From Bryobacterales bacterium (lineage in GTDB: Bacteria; Acidobacteriota; Terriglobia; Bryobacterales; Bryobacteraceae), in the NCBI GenBank assembly GCA_016713735.1, contig JADJOP010000037.1:372001-436000 (forward strand): a stretch of 64,000 nucleotides of DNA, read 5' to 3'. The notes under the pieces are model-generated. The model made no database searches, was not told the origin of the DNA, and saw only the letters and a program-made list of their open reading frames with translations. Of the stretch, positions 44,697 to 53,884 are shown one piece after another (positions within the stretch are counted from its first letter, which is position 1; every line of letters begins with the position of its first letter). Both the position numbers and the translations under genes were made by a program.

Positions 44697-46742
44697 ATGA
44701 ACAGGCTCACAATCAGCATTCTTTGCCTGGCGGCTTCGATGTGGCTCCATGCCGCTCCGCAAACCGCGGAAAAGGCGGAGGTCGCCTACAAGGCGGCATT
44801 GGAAAAGGAGGTGGCGGACGGCGATTTGAAGTCCGCCATCGCACAGTATGAACGGCTCGCCCGCGGCTCCAATCGAGCCGTGGCCGCCAAGGCCCTGGTC
44901 CGGATGGGGCAGTGCTACGAGAAATTGGGCAGTGCGGAGGCGCGCAAGGCGTATGAACGCGCCATCCGGGAGTTCGCCGAACAGAAGGATGCGGCCTCGC
45001 AGGCACGGGCGCGGCTGGCGGCGCTGGGGGGATCACCAGCTCCGGTGACGGGCCCGCAAATGCGCGTTGTGTGGGACGACGCCGTGGACACCTGGGGGAC
45101 GATGACATCCGACGGACGCTACATATCATTGCCCGATTGGGTGACCAGCGACGTGTCGATCCGTGACATGGTGACCGGGGAGATTCGGCGGCTCACAAAC
45201 CGCGGTGGGTTTGAGAAATCGGGAGGGGAGACGGAGGGAACCGCGATTTCGTTGGACGGCGCCAAAGTGGCATTTACCTGGCTGAAGTTCACCAAACCGC
45301 AGACGACCAACGCGTACGAGTTGCACGTCATCAATTCCAACGGGCAAGGTGAGCGAACTCTGCTGCAGGGAAAGCAATTCAGCAATCTGCAACCGCACGC
45401 CTGGTCACCCGACGGAACGCGGATCGCAGTCTCCGCCAGGGAGGGCGCCCGACACAAGTTATTACTGGTGCCACAGGGTGGTGGAGCGGTTCAGACGGCT
45501 TGGGATGTTCCAGAGTCGTCCAAGATCGTGATCTCACCAGGCGCTCGAATGGAGTTCTCTCCCGATGGAAGGTGGTTGGCGGTCAGCGTGCGGGGCGACG
45601 TGCCTCAGGCGACCAGGTCCATCGTTGTGATTCCTGTTGCCGGCCAAGCTGGAAAGCCCGTGGAGGTGGCCAAGCAAGCTACTCTTGCCGCGTGGGCCCG
45701 CGATGGAAGGAGCCTCTACATCGTCCGCTGGCAGAACAACACCGCGACCTTGCACGACTTGCCTCTTCGCGATGGAGTTGCAGGCGGTCCAGATCGAATG
45801 CTGGCGGCGCTGCCTCCCAATCCCGACGGGGTGATCGGCCTCGGCTCGGGAGGCGTGCTCCTTGTGCGCGCCATGTGGTTGGCAGGGGAGGTTCTCGGGG
45901 GCCAGATCGACACAAGCCATGCCACCGCCGGGCCACTGAACACTGTGATGGCAGGTGGCAACGGGGGCCCCAGGGACATCCTGGGCATGGGAGTCCGATA
46001 CTCGCCGGACGGGAAGAAAATCCTCGCGATGTCGGACTGGTCAACAGCGAAAATTCGCACGGTCGCGACGGGCGAGGAGCGTTCCCTGCTGATCCAGTTG
46101 ACGCGATTGGCACGCGTGGAGTGGAACGCGAATGGGACGGCGCTGCTCGCTGGCGGAATGGCGAACGGGGGAGAACGTGGGATCTTCGAAGTCGACTTAC
46201 AGACCGGCATGGCCCGGATGTTGGTGGCCGCCGAGCAGCCTGGGCTGTTCGCGATGTCCCCGGATGGAGGACGAATCTACTACTTCAAGCGCTCGTCGCT
46301 GTTCGTCCGGGATCTCGCATCGGGTACCGAGCGGCAGATTCCCATGACGGGACTTGGCGATGGCACGCTCCCCTGGCAACTGCAGTTGTCTCCGGATGGT
46401 CAACACCTGGCGTGTTACCAACAAGGGACCCTATGGATCACCGATGTTTCCACAGGCAAGACGGAGCTCAAGTACGCCCGGGAGGATGGTGAGTTCCGCG
46501 GCATCTCCTGGACACCGGACAACCGCTCCGTAGTCGTGCTGGAGTCCAATTGGCGCAAGAACTTGAAGGAGCAGATTGTCGTCTACCCAGTGGATGGCGG
46601 CGATCCCATCCGCAAGGATGCGCCCACAAACAAGCTTCAGGGACTGTGGCTTAGTCCCGACGGCCGGCGGATGTTGACTGTGCGAAGGGAATCGAAGCTT
46701 CAAGTTTGGGCCCTCGACAGCTTCCTCCCAGCCGGGAAATAG
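44697..46742 (+). CDS. Secreted TPR + PD40 propeller protein, module 4
   Basis: 681 residues, intact. CAGGAGG precedes ATG 44697. Signal peptide ISILCLAASMWLHA is followed by TPR-like repeats (ADGDLKSAIAQYERLARGSNRAVAAKALVRMGQCYEKLGSAEARKAYERAIREFAEQKDAASQARARLAAL), which closely match module 3. Blades show SPDG turns (AWSPDGTRIAVSA, FSPDGRWLAVSV, YSPDGKKILAMS, MSPDGGRIYYFK, LSPDGQHLACYQQ, LSPDGRRMLTVR) and end in LQVWALDSFLPAGK. The FLP-type C-terminus is common to modules 2-5. No catalytic site is seen. It is likely periplasmic or outer-surface. Confidence 0.9.
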   Translation: MNRLTISILCLAASMWLHAAPQTAEKAEVAYKAALEKEVADGDLKSAIAQYERLARGSNRAVAAKALVRMGQCYEKLGSAEARKAYERAIREFAEQKDAASQARARLAALGGSPAPVTGPQMRVVWDDAVDTWGTMTSDGRYISLPDWVTSDVSIRDMVTGEIRRLTNRGGFEKSGGETEGTAISLDGAKVAFTWLKFTKPQTTNAYELHVINSNGQGERTLLQGKQFSNLQPHAWSPDGTRIAVSAREGARHKLLLVPQGGGAVQTAWDVPESSKIVISPGARMEFSPDGRWLAVSVRGDVPQATRSIVVIPVAGQAGKPVEVAKQATLAAWARDGRSLYIVRWQNNTATLHDLPLRDGVAGGPDRMLAALPPNPDGVIGLGSGGVLLVRAMWLAGEVLGGQIDTSHATAGPLNTVMAGGNGGPRDILGMGVRYSPDGKKILAMSDWSTAKIRTVATGEERSLLIQLTRLARVEWNANGTALLAGGMANGGERGIFEVDLQTGMARMLVAAEQPGLFAMSPDGGRIYYFKRSSLFVRDLASGTERQIPMTGLGDGTLPWQLQLSPDGQHLACYQQGTLWITDVSTGKTELKYAREDGEFRGISWTPDNRSVVVLESNWRKNLKEQIVVYPVDGGDPIRKDAPTNKLQGLWLSPDGRRMLTVRRESKLQVWALDSFLPAGK

Positions 46743-46749
46743 CCCGCCA

Positions 46750-46803
46750 GTACACAATCGTGACAATTCCAGGGACCTCTCGTGAGCAAACCGCTTCTAT
46801 AAT
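46750..46803 (+). promoter_or_regulatory. Module 5 kinase promoter: tandem box plus TATAAT
   Basis: GTAC at 46750 and TGAC at 46761 (ACACAATCGTGACAATTCC) have the 11-base phase. A perfect TATAAT at 46798-46803 starts 37 bases after the TGAC. The predicted start, ~46810, is three bases before ATG 46813. The box begins eight bases after the module 4 propeller stop. Confidence 0.7.
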
Positions 46804-46812
46804 GGACGCGCA

Positions 46813-48725
46813 ATGGGCATCCGGGATCGATGGCGGCCACCGTGGCCACTGCTCACCCTACTGCTGGGCTGTTCTCTCTTGTCGGCGGTTGCGCTCTCAT
46901 GGGCCGGATGGAGCCTCATCCGCCAGGAGCGCGCCGCCACCGAGAACGAGGCTCAGCAGCAAGCCGAAGTCTGGGCCGAACGTCTTCCCGCGCTGATGCG
47001 CGCCGATCTGGCGGTGTGGGAAGCGCGGCTCTCCGTCTGGCTAGCCCGGCCACCGCAGCCCGGCGCTCTTCCACCGGCGGACTTGTTGCTCCTTGGCAAC
47101 GGAGACGAATCGAAGCGCATCCTCAGGGCCGATTGCTCTACGATCCTGCCGCGGAGGCGGCCCCCGAGGTGACGCCGCGGGATTTGGGCGCGGTGGAGTT
47201 GTTCGAGTTTCAGCCCGGCAGGGCCGCAGAGGCAATCGCCGCATACCGGCGTCTGGCGGACAGCCCCCACCTTGCGATGCGCGCCGGGGCGCTACTGCGG
47301 ATGGGACGCATCAACCGCAACCAGGGGCACAACGATCAGGCACTCCAGGCCTACGGGCAACTGGCCGCGATGCGAGACGCACGGGTGGCCGGCGCTCCGG
47401 CTGAGCTGGTTGCCCGCTTGGCCATGGCCGAGATTCTGATGCGGCGGGACCGAGGGCCCGAGGCAATAGAACAGGCCTTGCGCCTGCGCCGCGGATTGGA
47501 AGCGGGCAAGTGGCTGCTCGCGCATGGCCAGTTCTTGTTCTATTGGCAAGAGGTGGGCCGTCTGCTGAACGATGGAGCGGCGCTCCCCCCCGCGGCCGCG
47601 CTTTCGGAGGCGGCGTCGGAGGCCTGTGCCCGCCTGCGCGAGTCCGCTGATGAACGTGGGACGATGATTGTCCGCGCGGCCGGGGCGGTCTGGTTCGTGC
47701 TTTGGACCCGCTCTGGCACGCGCACCGCCGCCCTATTTCTGCCCACCGCAACCCTGCTCACGCCGCATCAAAACGACCGGCGCTTTCGCATCGAGTTGCT
47801 TGACACCGAGGGCAAAGCGCTCGCCGGGGAGGCCGGCTCCACAGCACGGTCGGCCATCCGCATGGCCGCCCACACCGGCTTGCCGTGGTCGGTTTCGGTC
47901 ACTCCGGCGCGCTCCGGTTCTGCGCAGGCCGCCGGCAGGGAGAGGTTCCTCACGATGATTCTGTACGCAGCCATTGGGTTCATCGCGCTTGCAACTTGGC
48001 TCATGGCGCGGCTCATCCTGCGGGAGGCGGCCGTGTCGCGTCTCCAGTCCGAATTCGTCTCTGCTGTCTCCCACGAATTCCGTTCGCCGCTGGCAGCCAT
48101 GCGCCATCTCTCGGAGTTGCTGGCCGTGGGCCGCGTGCCCGAAGAGAGCCGGCGCCAGCGATACTACGAGACCCTCACCGCCGAAGCACTTCGTCTGCAA
48201 AGGCTCGTCGAGACGCTTCTCAACTTCGGGCGCATGGAGGCCGGTGTGCAGCCATACCGCTTCCAGCGCATCGACGCCTCCTCGCTGGCCACGCAAGTGG
48301 CCGGTGAGTTCGAACCCCTGGTGAAAGCCGGTGGCCGGAAGCTCGACGTGTCGGGACAGCTGGAGTTGTGGATCGACGCCGACGCCGAGGCGCTATCGCT
48401 GGCTGTCCGTAACCTCATCGACAACGCCCTGAAATACTCCCCCGGCTGCCCCACGGTGTGGGTGGCGTGCTCGGGAGACGTGAAGCAGGTCACCATCCAG
48501 GTGCGGGACGAGGGGGTGGGTATTCCGCCTCGTGAACAACGCCTAGTCTTCCACCGTTTCGTGCGCGGCAGCTCCGCCAGGGATCTGTCGGCGCCGGGGA
48601 CAGGCGTGGGTCTAGCCATGGTTCAGCACATCGTCCGCGAGCATGGTGGAAAGATCGAACTGCGAAGCCAGGCCGGTGGGGGGAGCACATTCTCCCTGGT
48701 GCTGCCCGCTTCCAAATCGCTATGA
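46813..48725 (+). CDS. Sensor histidine kinase, module 5, one frameshift in the outer domain
   Basis: ATG 46813 begins MGIRDRWRPPWPLLTLLLGCSLLSAVALSWAGWSLIRQERAA (TM1). The first frame runs to LLLLGNGDESKR (~47115). One base is then missing, and the sequence continues in the next frame as HPQGRLLYDPAAEAAPEVTPRDLGAVELFEFQ with the TPR-like core (AAEAIAAYRRLADSPHLAMRAGALLRMGRINRNQGHNDQALQAYGQL). LPWSVSVTP precedes TM2. The catalytic core is complete: SHEFRSPL, NLIDNALKYS, DEGVGIP, FHRFVRG, GTGVGLAMV. It overlaps the regulator by ATGA. If the shift is real, the sensor would be lost although the kinase domain is preserved. Confidence 0.82.
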
Positions 48726-49399
48726 CGAGAATCCTCATCGTCGAAGACGAACCGGCCATCGCCCTCGGGCTGGAAGACGACCTGCGTCTGGAAGGCTACG
48801 AAGTGGAGGTGGCCTCCGATGGAACGGCGGGCGCACGTCTGGCCCTGGGGCGCCCCTACGATCTGATCCTCCTGGATCTCATGCTGCCCGGCCGGAATGG
48901 TCTTCAGATCTGCCGTGAAGTGCGGCGGGCTGGTATCAGCACGCCGATTCTGATGCTCACCGCCAAGGCGCAGGAAGCCGACAAGGTACGCGGCTTCGAA
49001 CTAGGCGCCGACGATTACCTCACCAAGCCCTACGGCACGCTCGAACTGCGCGCCCGGGTCAAGGCCCTGCTGCGGAGGGCGGGCGCGACGCCTGCCTCCG
49101 AGTGGTTCCGCTTCGGGGAGATCGAGGTGAGCTTTGCCCGAGGCGAACTGAGGCGCGGCGGCCAACCTGTGGATCTCACTCCGCTGGAATTCAAGATCCT
49201 CGACTGCTTCATTCGAGCCCGTGGCCGCGTGCTGAGCCGCGCTCAGTTGCTGGACGGCGCTTGGGGTCCGAATACCTTCGCCAGCGACCGCATTGTCGAC
49301 AACCACATCGCCAACCTGCGCCGCAAGATCGAGCCCGACCCTGCCGAGCCTACATATATCGTCAACGTCCGCGGCCTGGGATACCGCTTCGACTTATGA
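48722..49399 (+). CDS. OmpR/PhoB-type response regulator, module 5
   Basis: 225 residues. The receiver has IVEDEPAIA, LILLDLMLPGRNGLQIC (phospho-Asp ~52), MLTAKAQEADKV and GADDYLTKPYGTLEL. The winged helix is LEFKILDCFIRARGRVLSRAQLLDGAWGPNTFASDRIVDNHIANLRRKIEPDPAEP, then GLGYRFDL. It is coupled to the kinase by ATGA. The gene is intact, although both its neighbours are frameshifted. Confidence 0.94.
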   Translation: MTRILIVEDEPAIALGLEDDLRLEGYEVEVASDGTAGARLALGRPYDLILLDLMLPGRNGLQICREVRRAGISTPILMLTAKAQEADKVRGFELGADDYLTKPYGTLELRARVKALLRRAGATPASEWFRFGEIEVSFARGELRRGGQPVDLTPLEFKILDCFIRARGRVLSRAQLLDGAWGPNTFASDRIVDNHIANLRRKIEPDPAEPTYIVNVRGLGYRFDL

Positions 49400-49403
49400 G
49401 GTC

Positions 49404-49456
49404 TTACGCAATCGTGACACTTCCTGGGGAGCTTCCACGCACTGGGCCGGTAGGCT
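49404..49456 (+). promoter_or_regulatory. Module 5 propeller-gene promoter: tandem box plus -10
   Basis: TTAC at 49404 and TGAC at 49415 (TTACGCAATCGTGAC) have the 11-base phase. TAGGCT at 49451-49456 starts 36 bases after the TGAC. GGGAGG at ~49464 precedes ATG 49479. Confidence 0.65.
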
Positions 49457-49478
49457 CTGTTTCGGGAGGTTCTCCATC

Positions 49479-51539
49479 ATGAACAGAGTGGCTCATTGGA
49501 TTCTGGTGGCGGCGTTTACAGCGCAGTTTGCGCATGGCGCGGCCCAACCGGCAACCGCGGGGAAAGAACTGGAAGCGGCGATGCACAAGGAGGTGGTACA
49601 GGGTGATCTGAAGGGCGCGGCCGAGCAGTATCGCCGTATCGCGACTCAATACGCCAAGCAACCCGGGATAGCCGCCCGCGCGCTCTACCAACTTGGCCAG
49701 TGCCAGGAAAAGCTCGGCCAGGCCGAGGCGCGCAAGTCCTATGAACGGGTCGTGAAAGAGTACGGCGCGTCTGGCCAGTACGCCTCGCGGCGCGGGCGCG
49801 GCTGGTGGCGCTGGCTGCCGGGACCACGCCGGCGGGAGGGATGAGCCTGCAGCGTGTGGATTCCGGCGAGCGGTTCCGCCTGGTGAAAGGCGTGTCGTCC
49901 GACGGACGCCTGATCGGCTTCTCCTACTCGGATTCGGGAGGCAGCCAGGGTCTGTACGACACAGTGACACGGGAGGAGAAGATTCTCGTGAAACTGGACT
50001 GGAATGGCGACACCTATGGCGGCACCCCGCTTTTGTCGAGAGACGGCAAATGGCTGGCCTTCGCAACATACAAGAACCGAGCCCAGGACGCTGAACTCCG
50101 AGTGGTTCGCGCGGATGGCTCCGGGATGCGGACGCTGTTCAAGCTGACCGGGAACAGCTGGGTGATTCCGAAGGATTGGACCCCGGATCAGCGGCATGTG
50201 TTGGCGCAGGTCTCCAGCCAAGGAACGACCCATCTGTGTCTGGTCAACATTGCCGATGGGGAGGTGAGGCGTCTGAAGCAGGTGTCCAGCAGCGATCATC
50301 ATGCCTTTGTCTCCCCCAACGGCGCACATGTCGTGTACGTGGCGGGTGCCGCGGTGCGCTCGGACCGCCGGCGCCCGAAGAAGTCGACCCGACTTGCTGG
50401 GAACCCATGTCCGCATCATGGCGATGGACGGCTCCTCTGACCAGGAGCTTCTGCCGGGTGGGCCGTGGCGCGCCCGATGGGTTGGGCGCCGGACGGCAGC
50501 GGCGTGCTGCTTTGGAGCAGGAAGGGTGGCGACCCTGGTCTATGGTTCGTCCCCGTGGCAAACGGAAAGGCCTCTGGAGAGCCGAAATTGCTCCGCGCTG
50601 GGATGCCGGCGCACACCTGGCCGGCGGGCCTGACGTCCAGCGGCAAGTTCTATTTCGTAGAGGAAGCCCGGAAGCTTGACAGCTACCTGGTTCGGCTGGA
50701 TGCCGGCTCGGGCGAACCCGAAAAGGCGGAGAGAGGGACGGCGCGGTTTGAGGGCGGCAACGGGTACGCCACGTGGTCACCCGATGGCAAGAAACTGGCC
50801 TGGTTTGGATTCACTTATAGCGGCACGCTGGTGCATCCGCGATCTCGCAACCGGTCGTGAAAAGACGCTTTCCTTTCCCGTGGCGCCCGGTCCCTACTCG
50901 CCGCAGTGGATGTCGGACAACCGCACCCTTCTTTACAGAAGTGGCTCAACGACGGGTGAACAGGAGCTTCAGAGCCTCCGTGGATTCGATACCGAAACCG
51001 GCGAGAGCCGTCTGGTGGCGGAGGGCGTGAACGGCTTCCCGGCTGTGGCAACCGACGCGAGCGTCATCTACATGACCGAAGGCGGCTCAGATTTTCGCAC
51101 GATCACAGCGTTCGACACGCGAACCAAGACAAAGCGTCTACTCGCCACCTTGGACGGGCCCACTTTTCATCTGGCGGTATCGCCGGATGGCAAGAGCCTG
51201 GCATGCGTGGTCATAGGGAAGTGGACGTCGCGGCGGCTGCTCTTCATCGACACGCAAACGGGACACGTGCGCGAGTGGGGCGAAACGCAGGCGCGCGGCA
51301 TCCCTTTCAATCGCCGCTCGATCAGTTGGACCCCGGACGGCGCAAACGTAGTGATCAGAACCGACAACGGCGTTTGGGCCTATCCCGTAGGGGGCGGTGA
51401 ACGCAGGTTGCTCCTCAGGACCGATGGCCCCACGGCGGATGTGGCGCTGAGCCCAGACGGCAAGACGATGTCCTACACACGGACCGGCGCGCAGTACGAC
51501 TTGTGGGTGCTGGAGAACTTCCTGCCTTCAAGAGAATAA
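49479..51539 (+). pseudogene. Secreted TPR + PD40 propeller protein, module 5, about four frameshifts
   Basis: ATG 49479 follows GGGAGG. A signal peptide (MNRVAHWILVAAFTAQFAHG) and TPR-like repeats (GDLKGAAEQYRRIATQYAKQPGIAARALYQLGQCQEKLGQAEARKSYERVVKEYG) open the gene. The frame then breaks at ~49790 (one G missing before GCGCGGGCG), again around 50360-50390, at ~50460, and at ~50845 (TLV to IRDLATGREKTLSF). Between breaks each segment reads well as propeller blades (WAPDGSGVLLWSRKGGDPGLW, WSPDGKKLAWFGF, LSPDGKTMSYTRTG), ending YDLWVLENFLPSRE. Either the last copy of the array is decaying or the consensus has indels here. The full unbroken protein would be ~685 residues. Confidence 0.75.
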
Positions 51540-52071
51540 GACGACCGACGATGAGCGACTCCCTGCGACAGCCGGGAACCAAGACGGCGACGTGAGATTG
51601 AGCCGGCGAACACCCCGCGAGGAGCGTGTGAGCCGGCTCGACTATTCTGAGTAGCGCACGAGAAGGCTGCCAAGACGACCGCCTCCGGGCCACTGGCGGC
51701 GACCTATAGTGTGGCCAAAACTTGTGTGGCGGGACATGTGTGATCAACAAGCCAGACCAAAGTTACACGTCTAAGTACAGTATGTAATACGGCACGACAC
51801 CCATCGAACATCAGGCTGATGGCTATTTTCTCCCCAGAGGGAACATGCCGCAAGGTGCGAGTTCATCCGCAGCTGAACATCAGCAATAGAACATCTGGCA
51901 CGAGGTTCAAAATAATAGCCCTCCGTGGCGAGGATTGGTACTTCTGGGCTACTTGTTGAATGAGCAATGTAGTATACATTGAAACACAGACACAACTTAT
52001 TTCGATCGCGAGTGTTGGCACTCTTTGTAACAAAAGGTTGCGGGTCATGATACTTGACGGGGGTACAAACA
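51540..52071. other. AT-richer intergenic region before the DUF1800 gene
   Basis: About 530 bases. The second half (~51760-52070) is clearly more AT-rich than the surroundings and contains TAGTATACATTG near 51968-51980, which could include a promoter element. I could not define a reliable -35/-10 pair. There is no recognisable gene; the long minus-strand frame across 51771-52457 is antisense to the DUF1800 gene and has no motifs. No 11-bp-phased box of the module type is seen. Confidence 0.4.
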
Positions 52072-53871
52072 ATGAAAGCGTGCCTATACATAATCGTACT
52101 TATTGGCGGACTGCAACTAAATAGTACGGTTCTTGCCGCTTGGCGGCCTGATGTAGATTCGGTGCGGCGGAGCGAGATAACTCCGGACGGTCTGGTGATC
52201 ACGCTTGCTGGCCAGGACTGGAATCCGGGCGTGCAGGTGCGCGTGGGCGGCTTGCCCGCAGTGGTGGAGAGGGCCACGGGGACCGAAATCCAAGTTCGCG
52301 TGCCGGTCGAGGCGGCACCGGGTGGCATCGCGGTTGTGAGAGTGGAGGATGGAACGCCGGGAGAGCAGGCTCTGGTTCTTCGCGTGGAGCCGGCCAACGC
52401 GTTGGTCAGTGCGAAGGCGGCCGGGCGGTTCCTCGAGCAGGCTACGTGGGGACCCACGCCTCAGAGCATCGCGGAGGTCCGGCGGATCGGCTTCGAGCGC
52501 TATATCGAGCAGCAGTTCACTGAACCGCTCTCGGACTATCCGGAGCCTCCCGCGGCCAACGATCAGCAGTCGCTCACACCCGCTCAACGGCGCCTTTTCA
52601 CCATCGCCGTCAACGGCAGTGACCAACTCCGCCAAAGGGTGGCTTTCGCGCTTCACCAGATCCTTGTCGTTTCCGCGGTGAAGATGAACCAGGCCCGCAT
52701 GATGGTGCCCTATCTTCGGCTGCTGCATGCCAACGCGTTTGGCAACTATGCCACGATTCTCCGCGAGATCACGTTGAACCCGGCGATGGGCCGCTATCTG
52801 GATATGGTGAACAATGACAAGCCGAATCCGGCGAGCGGCATCCGGGCCAACGAGAACTACGCCCGCGAGGTGATGCAGTTGTTCACGATCGGCACCGTGA
52901 AGCTCAACCAGGACGGGACAATGATGCTCGACCAGGAGGGCAAGCCCGTACCTGCCTACGACCAGTCCGTCATTGAGGGCCTGGCGTTGGCCCTGACGGG
53001 CTGGACCTACGCACCCCTGCCTGGAGAACCCGCACGTTCGCACAACCCCGTTAACTACACCGGCCGCATGGTGGCCTGGGAGGCAAACCACGACACGTCG
53101 GCCAAGCGCCTTACGGACGGTTTCCAACTGCCGGCCGGCCAAACGGCGCAACAAGATCTCGATGCCGCATTGCGGCACCTGTTTGAACATCCCAACGTCG
53201 CGCCGTTTGTCGCCCGGAGGCTGATCGGCAGCCTGGTAACCAGCAATCCCTCCCCTGAATATGTGGCTCGCGTGGCAGCGGTCTTTCAGGCAAGCCCGTC
53301 CGGCGAGCGGGGCGACATGAAAGCAGTGATTCGCGCGATCTTGCTCGATCCGGAAGCGCGCGAAGGCGACACCTCCGCGATTCCAGCCCACTTCGGCCAT
53401 TTGCGTGAACCGGTGTTGTATATCACCGCGATGCTGCGGAGCTTCGGCGCAAGGATTGCCGACCCGCATTCCCTGGCGTCCCGGGCGAGCCAGATGGGCC
53501 AGAACGTATTCTATCCGCCGACCGTATTCAACTACTTCCCCTGCTGTATAAAGTCCCGAACACCGTACTGGTGGGCCCCGAGTTTGAAATCCTCCCCTTC
53601 CACCACCCTGGCGCGTCAACTTCGCCGATCCGGTCGCGTTCGGTCGGCTTGGGCAGACGGTGACGATCGATCTGACCCCCACATCGACATGGCCACCGAC
53701 ACCTCCACGCTGCTGGAGGCGCTCAACAACACCCTCATGCAGGGGGCGATGTCGGCCGACATGCGCGATGCGATCGGCAGGGCTTTGGAGGCGACCACCG
53801 ATCCACTGCTCCGCGCGCAAACGGCGGTTTATCTTGTGGCCGCTTCTCCCCGGTACCAGACGCAGCGATAG
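52072..53871 (+). CDS. DUF1800 family protein with N-terminal IPT/TIG-like domain, frameshifted C-terminal segment
   Basis: ATG 52072 starts a signal peptide (MKACLYIIVLIGGLQLNSTVLA). An IPT/TIG-like domain (LVITLAGQDWNPGVQVRVGGLPAVVERATGTEIQVRVP) follows, then the DUF1800 body: AGRFLEQATWGPTPQSIAEVRRIGFERYIEQQF, LRQRVAFALHQILVVS, ANENYAREVMQLFTIG and HPNVAPFVARRLIGSLVTSNPSPEYV. Between 53535 and 53700 the expected text NYF-PLLYKVPNTVLVGPEFEIL-RVNFADPVAFGRLGQTVTIDL is spread over three frames, although the outer frame stays open and ends normally (AVYLVAASPRYQTQR). Several compensating indels lie in ~150 bases. DUF1800 proteins usually pair with DUF1501 partners, as here. Confidence 0.85.
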   Translation: MKACLYIIVLIGGLQLNSTVLAAWRPDVDSVRRSEITPDGLVITLAGQDWNPGVQVRVGGLPAVVERATGTEIQVRVPVEAAPGGIAVVRVEDGTPGEQALVLRVEPANALVSAKAAGRFLEQATWGPTPQSIAEVRRIGFERYIEQQFTEPLSDYPEPPAANDQQSLTPAQRRLFTIAVNGSDQLRQRVAFALHQILVVSAVKMNQARMMVPYLRLLHANAFGNYATILREITLNPAMGRYLDMVNNDKPNPASGIRANENYAREVMQLFTIGTVKLNQDGTMMLDQEGKPVPAYDQSVIEGLALALTGWTYAPLPGEPARSHNPVNYTGRMVAWEANHDTSAKRLTDGFQLPAGQTAQQDLDAALRHLFEHPNVAPFVARRLIGSLVTSNPSPEYVARVAAVFQASPSGERGDMKAVIRAILLDPEAREGDTSAIPAHFGHLREPVLYITAMLRSFGARIADPHSLASRASQMGQNVFYPPTVFNYFPCCIKSRTPYWWAPSLKSSPSTTLARQLRRSGRVRSAWADGDDRSDPHIDMATDTSTLLEALNNTLMQGAMSADMRDAIGRALEATTDPLLRAQTAVYLVAASPRYQTQR

Positions 53872-53884
53872 TCAGGAGATCACC

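Noticed and set aside
46830..47110. Separate start for kinase 5 in the second frame
   Set aside because: The TM1 and QER motif are in the first frame starting at 46813, so the second frame only becomes real after the shift near 47115.
52117..53820. 567-residue minus-strand frame
   Set aside because: Antisense to the DUF1800 gene; no motifs. It reflects high GC content and codon bias.
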